From JACVRW01 sp963846505 (lineage in GTDB: Bacteria > Actinomycetota > Thermoleophilia > Solirubrobacterales > Thermoleophilaceae), in NCBI GenBank assembly GCA_963846505.1, contig CAWJWD010000004.1, positions 496,001 through 560,000 of the forward strand: a DNA stretch of 64,000 nucleotides, given 5' to 3'. The position numbers were made by a program, and so were the translations under genes. Shown here in pieces: positions 51,623-60,218 of the stretch (the stretch's first letter is position 1; the number at the start of each line of letters is the position of its first letter). The notes under the pieces were generated by a model. The model was not told where the DNA came from and made no database searches. It saw only the letters and a list, made by a program, of their open reading frames with translations.

Positions 51623-52951
51623 ATGGCCAGCGCCTACGACGACACCCGCGCGCCGCAGCTCGACCTGATCGACGACTGCGTGCACTGCGGCTTCTGCCTG
51701 CCGACCTGCCCGACCTACAACCTCTGGGGCGAGGAGATGGACTCGCCGCGCGGGCGGATCGTGCTGATGAAGGCCGGCCACGAGGAGGGCGCCACGCTCG
51801 ACGGCCCGGTGGTCGAGCACCTCGACCGCTGCCTCGGCTGCATGGCCTGCGTGACCGCCTGCCCGTCCGGCGTCCAGTACGACAAGCTGATCGAGGACGC
51901 CCGCGCCCAGGTCGAGCGCAACGTCGAGCGCCCGCCCGCCGAGCGCGCCTACCGGCGGCTGATCTTCGAACTGTTCACGCATCCCGGCCGGTTGCGCGCC
52001 AGCGCCCCCGGCCTCGCGCTCGCTCGCCGGCTGGGAGTCGACCAGCTCGCCCGCCGCCCGCGCCTGCGCGCGCTCGCGCCACGGCTGTCGACGCTGATGG
52101 CGCTCGCACCCGACGCGCCGCTGAAGCGCACGCTGGGACGGTTGCCCGAGCGCTTCGAGGCGGTCGGCGAGCGGCGTGGCACCGTGGCGCTGATGCAGGG
52201 CTGCGTCCAGCGCGTCTTCTTCGGACACGTCAACGAGGCGACCGCCGGCGTGCTCGCCGCCGAGGGCTTCGAGGTCCACGTCCCGCGGCTGCCGCGCTGC
52301 TGCGGCGCGCTGCAGCTGCACTCCGGCGAGGACGCCGAGGCGCGCACGCTGGCGAAGGCGACGATCGAGGCGTTCGAGCAGTACGAGCGCGTGGTGGTCA
52401 ACGCCGCCGGCTGCGGCTCGGCGATGAAGGACTACGGCCACGTGCTGTGCGACGAGCCGGACTGGGCCGAGCGCGCGCAGCGGTTCTCCGAGTGCGTGGT
52501 GGACGCAAACGAGTTCCTGGCGAGCATCGAGCCGCGAGCCGAGCGCAAGCCGCTTCACGCGAGCGATCTCCTCGGCGTCACCGACGGCGCGAGCGCAGCT
52601 GCCGACGAGCCGCTGCGCATCGCCTACCACGACGCCTGCCACCTCGCCCACGCCCAGGGCGTGCGCGCGCAGCCACGCGAGCTGCTGCGCGGCATCCCCG
52701 GCGTCGAGCTGGTCGAGCCGGCCGAGTGGGAGCTGTGCTGCGGTTCGGCGGGCGTCTACAACCTCTTGCAGCCCGAGCCCGCGGCCGAGCTGGGCGAGCG
52801 CAAGGCGCGCAACCTGCTGGACACCGGCGCGGAGGTCGTCGTCGCCGCCAACCCCGGCTGCGCGCTGCAGATAACGACGCACAGCGGTCGCCTCGGGCGT
52901 CCGCTGCCCGTGATGCACCCGATGGAGCTGTTGTGGAGGTCGATCGCATGA
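51623..52951 (+). CDS. glcF: Glycolate oxidase iron-sulfur subunit GlcF
   Basis: A 442-residue protein (E. coli GlcF 407). Two ferredoxin-like [4Fe-4S] sites, CVHCGFCLPTCPTY and CLGCMACVTACPSG, are followed by two CCG domains with RCCGALQLHSGED and LCCGSAGVYN. It passes electrons from the flavin subunits to the membrane quinone pool. It overlaps the aceB start (ATGA). Confidence 0.93.
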   Translation: MASAYDDTRAPQLDLIDDCVHCGFCLPTCPTYNLWGEEMDSPRGRIVLMKAGHEEGATLDGPVVEHLDRCLGCMACVTACPSGVQYDKLIEDARAQVERNVERPPAERAYRRLIFELFTHPGRLRASAPGLALARRLGVDQLARRPRLRALAPRLSTLMALAPDAPLKRTLGRLPERFEAVGERRGTVALMQGCVQRVFFGHVNEATAGVLAAEGFEVHVPRLPRCCGALQLHSGEDAEARTLAKATIEAFEQYERVVVNAAGCGSAMKDYGHVLCDEPDWAERAQRFSECVVDANEFLASIEPRAERKPLHASDLLGVTDGASAAADEPLRIAYHDACHLAHAQGVRAQPRELLRGIPGVELVEPAEWELCCGSAGVYNLLQPEPAAELGERKARNLLDTGAEVVVAANPGCALQITTHSGRLGRPLPVMHPMELLWRSIA

Positions 52952-54552
52952 GCACGCAGGTGGAGAACGTCGAGATTCGAGGGCCGGAGGTGGAGCGCTC
53001 GGACGAGATACTCACCCCGCGCGCGCTGGAGCTGGTCGCGCTGTTGCACCGCGAGCTCGACCAGGAACGTCGCGCGCTGCTCGCCCGCCGCGCGGAGCGC
53101 CAGGCCGAGCTGGATGCGGGCGAGCAGCTCGACTTCGTCACCGCGCCCGAGGGCTTCACGGTCGTCGCCCCCGCCCCGGCGCTGACCGACCGTCGCGTCG
53201 AGATCACCGGGCCGACCAGCCGCAAGATGGTGATCAACGCGCTCAACTCCGGCGCGCGCGGCTTCATGGCCGACTTCGAGGACGCCAACTCGCCCCTGTG
53301 GTCGAACATGATCGGCGGCCAGGTCAACCTCGCCGACGCGATCCGGCGCGAGATCCGCCACGAGGAGGGCGGCAAGCAGTACGAGCTCGTCGACGAGCCC
53401 GCGACGCTGCTCGTGCGTCCGCGTGGACTGCACCTGCCCGAGCGCCACCTGACGGTCGACGGCGAGGCCGTCGCGGGACCGTTCATGGACTTCGCGCTCT
53501 ACCTCGCGCGCAACGGCGAGGAGTTGCTCGAGCGCGGCGCCGGCCCGTTCTTCTACCTGCCCAAGCTCGAGTCCCACTACGAGGCGAGACTCTGGAACCA
53601 GGCCTTCGAACTGGCGCAGGACTTCCTCGGCCTCGAGCGCGGCTCGATCCGCGCCACGGTGCTGATCGAGACGATCCCGGCCGCCTTCGAGATGGACGCG
53701 ATCCTCTACGAGCTGCGCGAGCACTCGGCCGGGCTCAACGCCGGCCGCTGGGACTACATCTTCTCGGCGATCAAGCGCTTCCGCAGCCGACCGGAGTTCG
53801 TCACGCCGGACCGCTCGGCGGTGACGATGACGGTGCCGTTCATGCGCGCCTACACCGAGTTGCTGGTCAAGACCTGCCACGCCCGCGGCGCGCACGCGAT
53901 GGGCGGCATGGCGGCGGTGATCCCGAGCCGCAAGGACGAGCAGGCCAACCGCAAGGCGTTCGAGGCGGTGCGCGCCGACAAGCAGCGCGAGGCGGGTGCC
54001 GGCTTCGACGGCACCTGGGTCGCCCACCCCGACTCGGTGCCGGTCGCGACCGAGGCCTTCGACGCCGTGCTCGGCGAGCGACCGAACCAGCTCGAGCGCC
54101 GGCGCGACGACGTCGAGGTCACGGCCGAGCAGCTCGTCGACGTCCCGGCCACCCCCGGCGAGATCACCGAGCAGGGCCTGCGCTCGAACGTCAACGTCGG
54201 CATCCAGTACATCTCGTCGTGGCTGCGCGGCAACGGCGCCGCGGCGATCTACGGGATGATGGAGGACGCCGCCACCGCCGAGATCAGCCGCGGCCAGGTC
54301 TGGCAGTGGGTCCACCACGGCGCCAAGCTCGACGACGGCCGCACCGTCACCCCCGAGCTGGTGCGCGAGCTCGAGGCCTCCGAGCTGGAGAAGATCCGCG
54401 CCGAGATCGGCGACGACGAATGGTTCGAGCGCGAGGGCCGGCCCGACCTCTCGCGTCAGCTGTTCGAACGCGTCGCGCTGTCCGACGAGTTCGTCGAGTT
54501 CCTGACGCTGCCCGCCTACGAGGAGCTGCTGAAGCTGGAGAAGGCGGGCTAG
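52948..54552 (+). CDS. aceB: Malate synthase A
   Basis: A 534-residue enzyme of the short malate-synthase A type. It has GARGFMADFEDANSPLW, SAGLNAGRWDYIFSAIKRF and the active-site MMEDAATAEISRGQVWQW near the end. It joins glyoxylate and acetyl-CoA to malate, consuming the glyoxylate made by GlcDEF. No isocitrate lyase gene is nearby, so its place here is glycolate catabolism, as glcB in E. coli (which is type G). The stop overlaps that of the convergent def gene. Confidence 0.95.
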   Translation: MSTQVENVEIRGPEVERSDEILTPRALELVALLHRELDQERRALLARRAERQAELDAGEQLDFVTAPEGFTVVAPAPALTDRRVEITGPTSRKMVINALNSGARGFMADFEDANSPLWSNMIGGQVNLADAIRREIRHEEGGKQYELVDEPATLLVRPRGLHLPERHLTVDGEAVAGPFMDFALYLARNGEELLERGAGPFFYLPKLESHYEARLWNQAFELAQDFLGLERGSIRATVLIETIPAAFEMDAILYELREHSAGLNAGRWDYIFSAIKRFRSRPEFVTPDRSAVTMTVPFMRAYTELLVKTCHARGAHAMGGMAAVIPSRKDEQANRKAFEAVRADKQREAGAGFDGTWVAHPDSVPVATEAFDAVLGERPNQLERRRDDVEVTAEQLVDVPATPGEITEQGLRSNVNVGIQYISSWLRGNGAAAIYGMMEDAATAEISRGQVWQWVHHGAKLDDGRTVTPELVRELEASELEKIRAEIGDDEWFEREGRPDLSRQLFERVALSDEFVEFLTLPAYEELLKLEKAG

Positions 54553-55151
54553 GCCGCTTCGGCGGCCTGGCGGTCCGCCTCGCGCAGCTGCTTGAGCGCC
54601 CGCTTGCGCTGGTCGCGCGAGGTGCGCTCGAGGATCAGGACGCCGTCGAGGTGGTCCATCTCGTGCTGGATCACCCGCGCCTCGAGGCCGGACGCCTCGA
54701 CGACGCGTTCCTCACCGTGTTCGTCCTGGGCCCGTACGCGCACGTGCACCGGCCGTTCGACGTCGACGAGGATGCCGGGGATCGAGAGGCAGCCCTCGTC
54801 GAGCGTCTCCTCGTCCTTGCTCGTCCACTCGATCTCGGGGTTGGCGAGCGCGATCACCGGCGCGTCGGGACCGACGCGGTAGACGAGCAGCCTTTGGGAG
54901 ATGCCCAGCTGCGGCGCGGCCAGGCCGACCCCGAGGGCGTCGTTCATGATCCCGGCCATCCGGTTGACCTGCTTGCGCAGCGAGTCGTCGAAGCGGTCGA
55001 CGGGCGTGGCGCTGGACTTCAGCACCGGGTCGCCGAGGCCGCGGATGAACGACATCGCGGCGACGCGCCGCGCTTCGATTTCGGGATCGAGCGGGGCGGC
55101 CTCGTCCGCGTCGCGCTCCTCCTCGATCGCTTGCGAATCCAGCTCGTCCAT
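54549..55151 (-). CDS. def: Peptide deformylase
   Basis: A 200-residue metalloenzyme with a ~30-residue acidic amino extension. The three motifs are intact: GVGLAAPQLG, EGCLSIPG (metal Cys) and QHEMDHLDG (HExxH). It removes formyl groups from nascent Met. It has no fmt next to it. ATG 55151 is supported by TATTCT ending seven bases before it; the frame continues upstream without conserved sequence. Confidence 0.94.
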   Translation of the reverse strand: MDELDSQAIEEERDADEAAPLDPEIEARRVAAMSFIRGLGDPVLKSSATPVDRFDDSLRKQVNRMAGIMNDALGVGLAAPQLGISQRLLVYRVGPDAPVIALANPEIEWTSKDEETLDEGCLSIPGILVDVERPVHVRVRAQDEHGEERVVEASGLEARVIQHEMDHLDGVLILERTSRDQRKRALKQLREADRQAAEAA

Positions 55152-55158
55152 CACGGGG

Positions 55159-55164
55159 AGAATA
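55159..55164 (-). promoter_or_regulatory. Putative -10 box of leaderless def
   Basis: Minus-strand TATTCT ends seven bases before the def ATG and overlaps no gene; the next gene upstream stops at 55166. Confidence 0.45.
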
Positions 55165-55165
55165 A

Positions 55166-55549
55166 CTACTCGGTCCAGCCGTCTCCATGGGGCCAGCGGC
55201 TGCCCTTCGGTCCTCTGAGCACGACGTGCCAGGCATCCTGATCGGGCTCGGGCACCTCGGCCACGGTGATCACCGCCGACCACTCGTCGGCGGCCTCGTC
55301 GTACCGCACCAGCCCGGTGCTCGCGAGCTGGTTCATGTGCTGGCGAAACAGCTCGGGCTGCTTGCCGACGGACACGCGCAGCATGAGACTCTCGGTGCTC
55401 GACGCGCCGCCTCGGAGCGCCCACAGGATCGGGCCGTAGAGGACGTGGCTGAGCGCGCGGAAGACGTCTTGCCGTGTCGGCAACCTGGGTGCGCAGGCCG
55501 TGTCCTCCCCACTTGCTTCCCGCTCAGGAGTTCCATTACTGGATGTCAT
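55166..55549 (-). CDS. Small winged-helix-like protein
   Basis: A 127-residue protein. The middle part (residues ~28-85) reads as an ArsR/MarR-like winged helix: FRALSHVLYGPILWAL, then LFRQHMNQLASTGLVRYDEA. The carboxy end is polar with a Trp-rich close. No metal or ligand motif is evident. It is divergent from the XRE gene at 55646 across a run of 15-bp repeats, and 14 bases upstream of def on the same strand. A DNA-binding role is likely but the target is unknown. Confidence 0.65.
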   Translation of the reverse strand: MTSSNGTPEREASGEDTACAPRLPTRQDVFRALSHVLYGPILWALRGGASSTESLMLRVSVGKQPELFRQHMNQLASTGLVRYDEAADEWSAVITVAEVPEPDQDAWHVVLRGPKGSRWPHGDGWTE

Positions 55550-55579
55550 CGGATGGCACCGTAGACGACACCACAATGC

Positions 55580-55639
55580 ACTGCGTCGTAGCCCAGTGCG
55601 TCGTAGGGCATAGCGTGGTGCTCGACTGCGACGTAAGGA
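55580..55639. repeat. Four 15-bp iterons between two HTH genes
   Basis: Units begin at 55580, 55595, 55610 and 55625, each starting A-N-N-GCG. The first two share TGCGTCGTAG exactly. The fourth has CTGCGACGTA (one change from the first). The third (GCGTGGTG) is degenerate. All four sit in exact 15-base register in the 96-base gap between the winged-helix and XRE genes. Candidate binding sites for one of these regulators. Confidence 0.6.
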
Positions 55640-55645
55640 AGGCTC

Positions 55646-55888
55646 ATGACCGTGCCGACGGCTGATCCTCCTGATCCCCGCCTGCTCAAGGTGGGCGCGA
55701 ACCTGCGAGCTGCCCGGCAGGCCGCCGGCAACGTCTCTCAGGACGACCTCGCGTTGAAGGCGGGCGTGAGCCGACGGCTGCCGAACCTGATCGAGCACGG
55801 ACGCACAGAGCCCAAGGTGCTGACGCTGGTCAAGCTGGCCGACGCGCTCGGCATCACCGCGTCCGATCTGCTCGAGGGCGTCGAGTAG
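55646..55888 (+). CDS. XRE-family helix-turn-helix protein
   Basis: An 80-residue protein. The XRE helix-turn-helix covers most of it: LRAARQAAGNVSQDDLALKAG then SRRLPNLIEHGRTEPKV and LVKLADALGITASDLLEG. There is no ligand domain. AAGGAAGG precedes the ATG. It is divergent from a winged-helix gene across four 15-bp iterons, and convergent with priA eight bases later. The pair could be a small regulatory switch; no toxin-like partner is apparent. Confidence 0.85.
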   Translation: MTVPTADPPDPRLLKVGANLRAARQAAGNVSQDDLALKAGVSRRLPNLIEHGRTEPKVLTLVKLADALGITASDLLEGVE

Positions 55889-55896
55889 ATCCGGCC

Positions 55897-58134
55897 CTAC
55901 TGCGGGTCGACGTCGACCGCGAACACGACGTCGGCGTGCTCGCGATCGTCGGCGACCGCCTCGACCGCGTCGCGCACCGCGACGATCGCGGCGTCGCGAT
56001 CGGTCGAGCGGACGACCAGCTGCGCTCGGTGCCGGCCCTGGCGGCGAAACAGCGGCGCCGGGCCGAGCGCCGGCACGCCGGCCGCGCCGGTGCGCGCCGC
56101 GATCGCGCGCGCGGCCGCCAGCTCAGGTCCCGCCTCCTCGCTCGCGCACATGATCCGGATCAGGTTCCCGTAGGGCGGGTAGGACAGCAGCTCGCGCCGC
56201 TCGAGCTCCTCCGCCAGGAAGCCGCGGGCGTCGTGCGCGGCGGCGGCGCGCAGCGCGCGGGCGTTCGGGTCGAGCGCCTGCACGACCACCTCTCCCCCCT
56301 CTGGACCGCGTCCGGCGCGGCCGGCGAGCTGCGCCACGAGCGCGAAGGTGCGCTCCTCGGCACGGAAGTCGGGGAAGCGCAGCGTCGAGTCGGCGTCGAT
56401 CACGACGCCGAGCGTGACGTCGGGGAAGTCGTGGCCCTTGGCCACCATCTGCGTGCCCACCAGCACGCCGGCGCTCGCCTCGCCGAAGCGCCGCAGGATC
56501 GAGCCCACGCCCGCGTCCGCGACCGAGTCCGAGTCGAGCCGGAAGACCGGCAGCGGCGCCACCAGCGCCTCCAGCTCGCGCTCCAGCTGCTCGGTCCCGG
56601 CGCCGTGGCGCGCCACCGACACCGAGCCGCAATCCGAACAGGCGCCGGGCACCCGCTCGCGATGGCCGCAGTGATGGCAGGACATGGTCCCCGCCGACTG
56701 GTGCAGCACGAGCGTGACGTCGCAGTTCGGACAGCCCCAGACGTGGCCGCAGAGCCGGCAGGAGAGGAAGTTCGACCAGCCGCGCCGGTTGAGCAGCACG
56801 ATCGCCTTGCGTTCGTTACGGCGCACGCGCTCGAGCGCTTGGCGCGTGCGCTCGTGCAGGGCCCCGGCCGCGCCGGCCATGCCGACGATCTCGACCGGCG
56901 GCAGCCCGCGACCGTCGACGCGCTCTGGCAGCTCCAGCCGCTCGTGGGCGGCATAGCTCTCCGGGCGCGGGGTCGCCGAGCCGGCCAGCAGCAGCGCGCC
57001 TTCCTCGGCGGCCCGCCGTTCGGCGACGCGGCGCGCGTCGTAGCGCGGATCGCCTTCCTGCTTGTACGAGCCGTCGTGCTCCTCGTCGACGACGATCAGC
57101 CCCAGGTCGGAGAACGGCGCGAACACCGCCGAGCGCGGGCCGACGCAGACGCGCGCCTCGCCGCGGCGCATGCGCCACCACTCGTCGAAGCGCTCCCGGG
57201 CGCTCAGCTGCGAGTGCATGATCGCGACCTCGTCGCCGAAGCGCTCGACGAAGCGGCCGGCGGTCTGCGGCGTCAACGCGATCTCGGGCACCAGCACGAT
57301 CGCCGACCGTCCGCGCTCGAGCACGTTCGCGACCGCACGCAGGTAGACCTCGGTCTTGCCGCTGCCGGTGACGCCGTGCAGCAGCAGCGGCTCGCGCGGC
57401 GCCGGGGCGTCGAGGCGTGCCTGGATCGCGTCGAGCGCGGCGTGTTGGGCGGCGGTGAGCGCGGGCGCCGCCGCGGACGCCCCGACGGCGTCGAGCGTCG
57501 GCCGTCGCGCCGGCTCCGCCGCGTTCTCGAGCGTCACGAGACCGCGCTGCTCCAGGCGTCGCAGCGTGGAGTGGTCGGCGGCCCCGAGCCGACCCAGCTC
57601 CGCGACCCGCAGCGGCCCGTCGACCAGCGCCCGCAACGCCGCGACCTGTCGGACGCCGAGCCGGCCGGCGGTTCGGACCTTCGGCCCAGGCGCCGCGGCG
57701 CCGACGGACTCCCCGGAAGCGTCTGCGGCCGGCTCAGGGGGCTCGCGCAGCGCTTCACGACCGGCGTCCGTCAACTCGGCGCGCAGCGAGCGGCGAGGAC
57801 GCAGCGGGCGGGCGCTGCCGGTCCCGGTGCCGGGCGGCAGGACGAGCGCGAGGCCGCGCGCCGGCGTGGAGACGTACTGACGCGCGACCCACAGTCCCAG
57901 CCGCACGAGGGCGGGCGGGACGTCTGCCTCGAGCGCCGCGAGCGGTTCGACCAATCGCTCCGGCGGCAGCTCGCTGTGCTCGGCGACCTCGACCACGACG
58001 CCGAGCAGCCGCTGACGTCCGAACGGCACCACCAGCATGCTGCCGACCCCGACGCCCTCGAGCGCACCCAGGTCGTAGTCGAACGGGCCGCGCAGGCTGC
58101 GGGCAGGGGTCAGCGGCTCGACCTTCGCGATCAC
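55897..58134 (-). CDS. priA: Primosomal protein N' (PriA helicase)
   Basis: A 745-residue helicase of usual length. Amino-terminal residues ~1-180 are the 3'BD and winged-helix domains with a low-complexity insert near 135-155. Helicase motifs: GVTGSGKTEVYLR, IVVDEEHDGSYKQ, and a late AQLAGRAGRG. Four zinc-binding Cys pairs, CRLC, CPNC, CHHC and CSDC, sit in the middle as in all PriA proteins. It restarts stalled replication forks. The start is GTG 58134; TAAGTT ends seven bases before it. Confidence 0.95.
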   Translation of the reverse strand: MIAKVEPLTPARSLRGPFDYDLGALEGVGVGSMLVVPFGRQRLLGVVVEVAEHSELPPERLVEPLAALEADVPPALVRLGLWVARQYVSTPARGLALVLPPGTGTGSARPLRPRRSLRAELTDAGREALREPPEPAADASGESVGAAAPGPKVRTAGRLGVRQVAALRALVDGPLRVAELGRLGAADHSTLRRLEQRGLVTLENAAEPARRPTLDAVGASAAAPALTAAQHAALDAIQARLDAPAPREPLLLHGVTGSGKTEVYLRAVANVLERGRSAIVLVPEIALTPQTAGRFVERFGDEVAIMHSQLSARERFDEWWRMRRGEARVCVGPRSAVFAPFSDLGLIVVDEEHDGSYKQEGDPRYDARRVAERRAAEEGALLLAGSATPRPESYAAHERLELPERVDGRGLPPVEIVGMAGAAGALHERTRQALERVRRNERKAIVLLNRRGWSNFLSCRLCGHVWGCPNCDVTLVLHQSAGTMSCHHCGHRERVPGACSDCGSVSVARHGAGTEQLERELEALVAPLPVFRLDSDSVADAGVGSILRRFGEASAGVLVGTQMVAKGHDFPDVTLGVVIDADSTLRFPDFRAEERTFALVAQLAGRAGRGPEGGEVVVQALDPNARALRAAAAHDARGFLAEELERRELLSYPPYGNLIRIMCASEEAGPELAAARAIAARTGAAGVPALGPAPLFRRQGRHRAQLVVRSTDRDAAIVAVRDAVEAVADDREHADVVFAVDVDPQ

Positions 58135-58141
58135 GCCCCTG

Positions 58142-58147
58142 AACTTA
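58142..58147 (-). promoter_or_regulatory. Putative -10 box of leaderless priA
   Basis: Minus-strand TAAGTT (fits TANNNT) ends seven bases before the GTG of priA. No Shine-Dalgarno intervenes. Confidence 0.45.
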
Positions 58148-58176
58148 CGCGCGAACCCGGATACCGGCCGGACGCA

Positions 58177-59016
58177 CTAGCCCTCGTCGCCGTCGACGAC
58201 CTGATCGACCTCGACGAAGTGCAGCTCGATGCCGTCGGCCGCCCAGGACAGCAGCCCGTCGGCGTTGCAGTAGAGCACCTGGTCCTCGCCGTCCAGCGTG
58301 AGCACGCCCGTGCCCGAGACCGTCTCCGGCGCGGCGAGCCCGCCCGTCGTCCGCGAGACCGTGATCGAGGCCGGACCTCCGAGCGAACCGGAGGCGACTC
58401 CACATACGTAGCGCTGCGACGGCGCGACGTCGGTGCGGAAGCTGACGAGGTAGCTGCCCGCGTCCAGGCCGGTGGCGGTCACGAGCGCCTGCCGCGCCCC
58501 GGGCGCCAGCCCGGTCTGTGGCGCACCGGTGAAGACGACGTCGCTGACGACGCCCGCCGGACCCTGCGGCCCGGCCGGACCTTGCGGCCCGATGCCGCCT
58601 TGCGCCCCGGTCGCCCCCTGGGGTCCGGTCGCACCTTGCGGACCGGTCGCCCCCTGGGGCCCGGTCGCGCCCGTCGGACCCTGCGCGCCGGTGGCGCCTT
58701 GGGCGCCGGTCGGGCCCGTCTCGCCCTTCGGTCCGCGCAGGCCGATCTCGCCCTGCCCCCCGGCCGCCCCGGTGGAGCCCACCGCGCCCGTCGGTCCGGG
58801 CGCCCCGGCGATGCCGGTCGCCCCCGTGGCGCCGCGCGGCCCGACCGGACCGGTCTTGCCGGCGGGCAGCTTGCCCTTGAGCCGGTTGAGCGGGATCGAC
58901 TTGCGCTTGATGTCGGCGCCGTTGATCTGCACCGCGGCGTAGGAGGTGCCGGCCAGCGCCAGGATCAGCGCCAGCGTTGCTGTCACGTTCGCGTAGCTGA
59001 GCGAGGGTCGTCGCAT
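58177..59016 (-). CDS. Secreted collagen-like repeat protein
   Basis: A 279-residue exported protein. A signal/anchor helix (residues ~11-28, ending GTSYAAV) is followed by a short Lys-rich stretch with IKRKSI. Residues 53-157 are 35 uninterrupted Gly-X-Y triplets, rich in GATGPQ and GPQGPA. A ~120-residue carboxy beta-rich domain (from residue 158) with two Cys follows. Gly-X-Y stretches of this length can form triple helices; Pro at X is common. The 'TSYAA' start and the following segment recur in secreted proteins of Thermoleophilia. Surface or spore-coat adhesion is inference. Confidence 0.83.
   Translation of the reverse strand: MRRPSLSYANVTATLALILALAGTSYAAVQINGADIKRKSIPLNRLKGKLPAGKTGPVGPRGATGATGIAGAPGPTGAVGSTGAAGGQGEIGLRGPKGETGPTGAQGATGAQGPTGATGPQGATGPQGATGPQGATGAQGGIGPQGPAGPQGPAGVVSDVVFTGAPQTGLAPGARQALVTATGLDAGSYLVSFRTDVAPSQRYVCGVASGSLGGPASITVSRTTGGLAAPETVSGTGVLTLDGEDQVLYCNADGLLSWAADGIELHFVEVDQVVDGDEG
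58546..58860 (-). repeat. DNA encoding 35 Gly-X-Y triplets
   Basis: 315 bases encode the collagen-like part. Units of nine bases (for example GATGPQ repeats near residues 116-139) recur nearly exactly, so the tract is prone to length change between strains. Confidence 0.7.
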
Positions 59017-59069
59017 CCGTGCCTCTTCGGTCGGGGCCTCCCGCCAGCGCAGAGTAGCCAAGGCGCACG

Positions 59070-60218
59070 GTGTCGCAGCGCACGGAAGTGCGTCACGATG
59101 TGGCCGTGGCAATCGACTTCGAGGGTGAGGGACTGCTCGAGGGAGCCGTCGGCGAGCAGGCGCGCCGGGCACGGCTGGAGCTGCTGCAGACGCTCAGCGA
59201 CGACGGCTTCACGCTCGACCAGCTGCGCCGGGCCGTGCAGGAGGGCCGGCTGGCGCTGCTGCCGATCGAGCGCGTGCTGGCGGGCGAGGGGCCGCGCTAC
59301 ACCCAGCGCGAGCTGGCCGAGCGCACCGGCACGGACCTGAAGCTGCTCGCGGCCGCACGGCGCGCGGTCGGCCTGCCGGCGGTCGACCCCGACGAGCGCG
59401 TCATCAGCCAGGCGGAGCTCGAGCTGACCGAGAACGGGGCGCGCCTGACCGCGGCCGGCCTCGACGAGCACGCGTTCCTGGAGCTGACGCGGGTAATGAG
59501 CCAGTCGATGGCGACGGTCGCCGCGGCGTTCGCCGCGATCTGGGGCGAGGCGCTGCTGCGCCCGGGCGACAACGAGCGTGACCTCGGGCTGCGGTTGGCG
59601 GATTCGCTGCGCGACCTCGGACCGCTCGCCGGACCGACGCTGCAGCACATGCTGACGCTGCGCCTGAGCGAGGAGATCCGCCGGTCGGTCGTCGGCGAGG
59701 CGGAGCTGATGAGCGGTCACCTGCCGGGCGCGCAGGAGATCGTGGTCGGCTTCGTGGACATCGTCGGCTTCACGCGGCTCGGCGAGGAGGTGCCGCCCGA
59801 CGAGCTCGGCACCGTCGTGCACAACTTCGAGCACCTGGTCGAGGACACCGTGCACCCGCCCGCCCGGCTGGTGAAGACGATCGGCGACGCGGCGATGGTC
59901 GTCGCGCCGCAGCCCGAGGCGGTCCTCGACGCGGTGCTGGCACTCGTCGACCACGCCCAGGAGGACGACGAGCGGCTGCTGCTGCGCGCCGGCGTCGCCG
60001 GCGGAGACGCCCTGCCGCGCGCCGGCGACTGGTACGGCCGCCCGGTCAACCTCGCCAGCCGCCTGACGGCCTTCGCCCGCCGTGGCAGCGTCGTCGCCTC
60101 GCGCGACGTGCGCGAGGCAACCGGCGCCGACTACGCCTGGTCGACCGTCGGCCGCCGCCGCTTCAAGGGCGTCAACGGCGACGTCGAGGTCTTCCGGGTG
60201 CGGCAGCCGGCGACTTAG
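59070..60218 (+). CDS. Class III adenylate cyclase with Rv1264-like regulatory domain
   Basis: A 382-residue protein. Residues ~1-200 are a helical domain with LDQLRRAVQEGRLALLPIERVL, resembling the autoinhibitory, pH-responsive domain of Mycobacterium tuberculosis Rv1264. Residues ~210-380 are a class III cyclase domain: VGFVDIVGFTRLGEE (metal Asp), LVKTIGDAAMVVA (substrate-selecting Lys and second metal Asp) and GRPVNLASRL. ATP specificity is likely from the Lys. The frame is open from a GTG at 59070; GTG 59106 gives Met-Ala-Ile-Asp and is also plausible. It is divergent from the collagen-like gene. Confidence 0.83.
   Translation: MSQRTEVRHDVAVAIDFEGEGLLEGAVGEQARRARLELLQTLSDDGFTLDQLRRAVQEGRLALLPIERVLAGEGPRYTQRELAERTGTDLKLLAAARRAVGLPAVDPDERVISQAELELTENGARLTAAGLDEHAFLELTRVMSQSMATVAAAFAAIWGEALLRPGDNERDLGLRLADSLRDLGPLAGPTLQHMLTLRLSEEIRRSVVGEAELMSGHLPGAQEIVVGFVDIVGFTRLGEEVPPDELGTVVHNFEHLVEDTVHPPARLVKTIGDAAMVVAPQPEAVLDAVLALVDHAQEDDERLLLRAGVAGGDALPRAGDWYGRPVNLASRLTAFARRGSVVASRDVREATGADYAWSTVGRRRFKGVNGDVEVFRVRQPAT

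Noticed and set aside
55546..55731. A 61-codon minus-strand frame in which the 15-bp repeats read as five-residue units (YDALG, YDAVH)
   Set aside because: It overlaps the XRE gene and the start of the winged-helix gene and has no start signal; the repeats fit a regulatory array better.
55166..55888. Toxin-antitoxin module
   Set aside because: The XRE protein could be an antitoxin, but the neighbour reads as a winged helix, is divergent rather than cotranscribed, and shows no toxin motif.
58546..58860. Tandem DNA repeats that might be a CRISPR or minisatellite
   Set aside because: The repeats are in frame and encode uninterrupted Gly-X-Y triplets within an exported protein.
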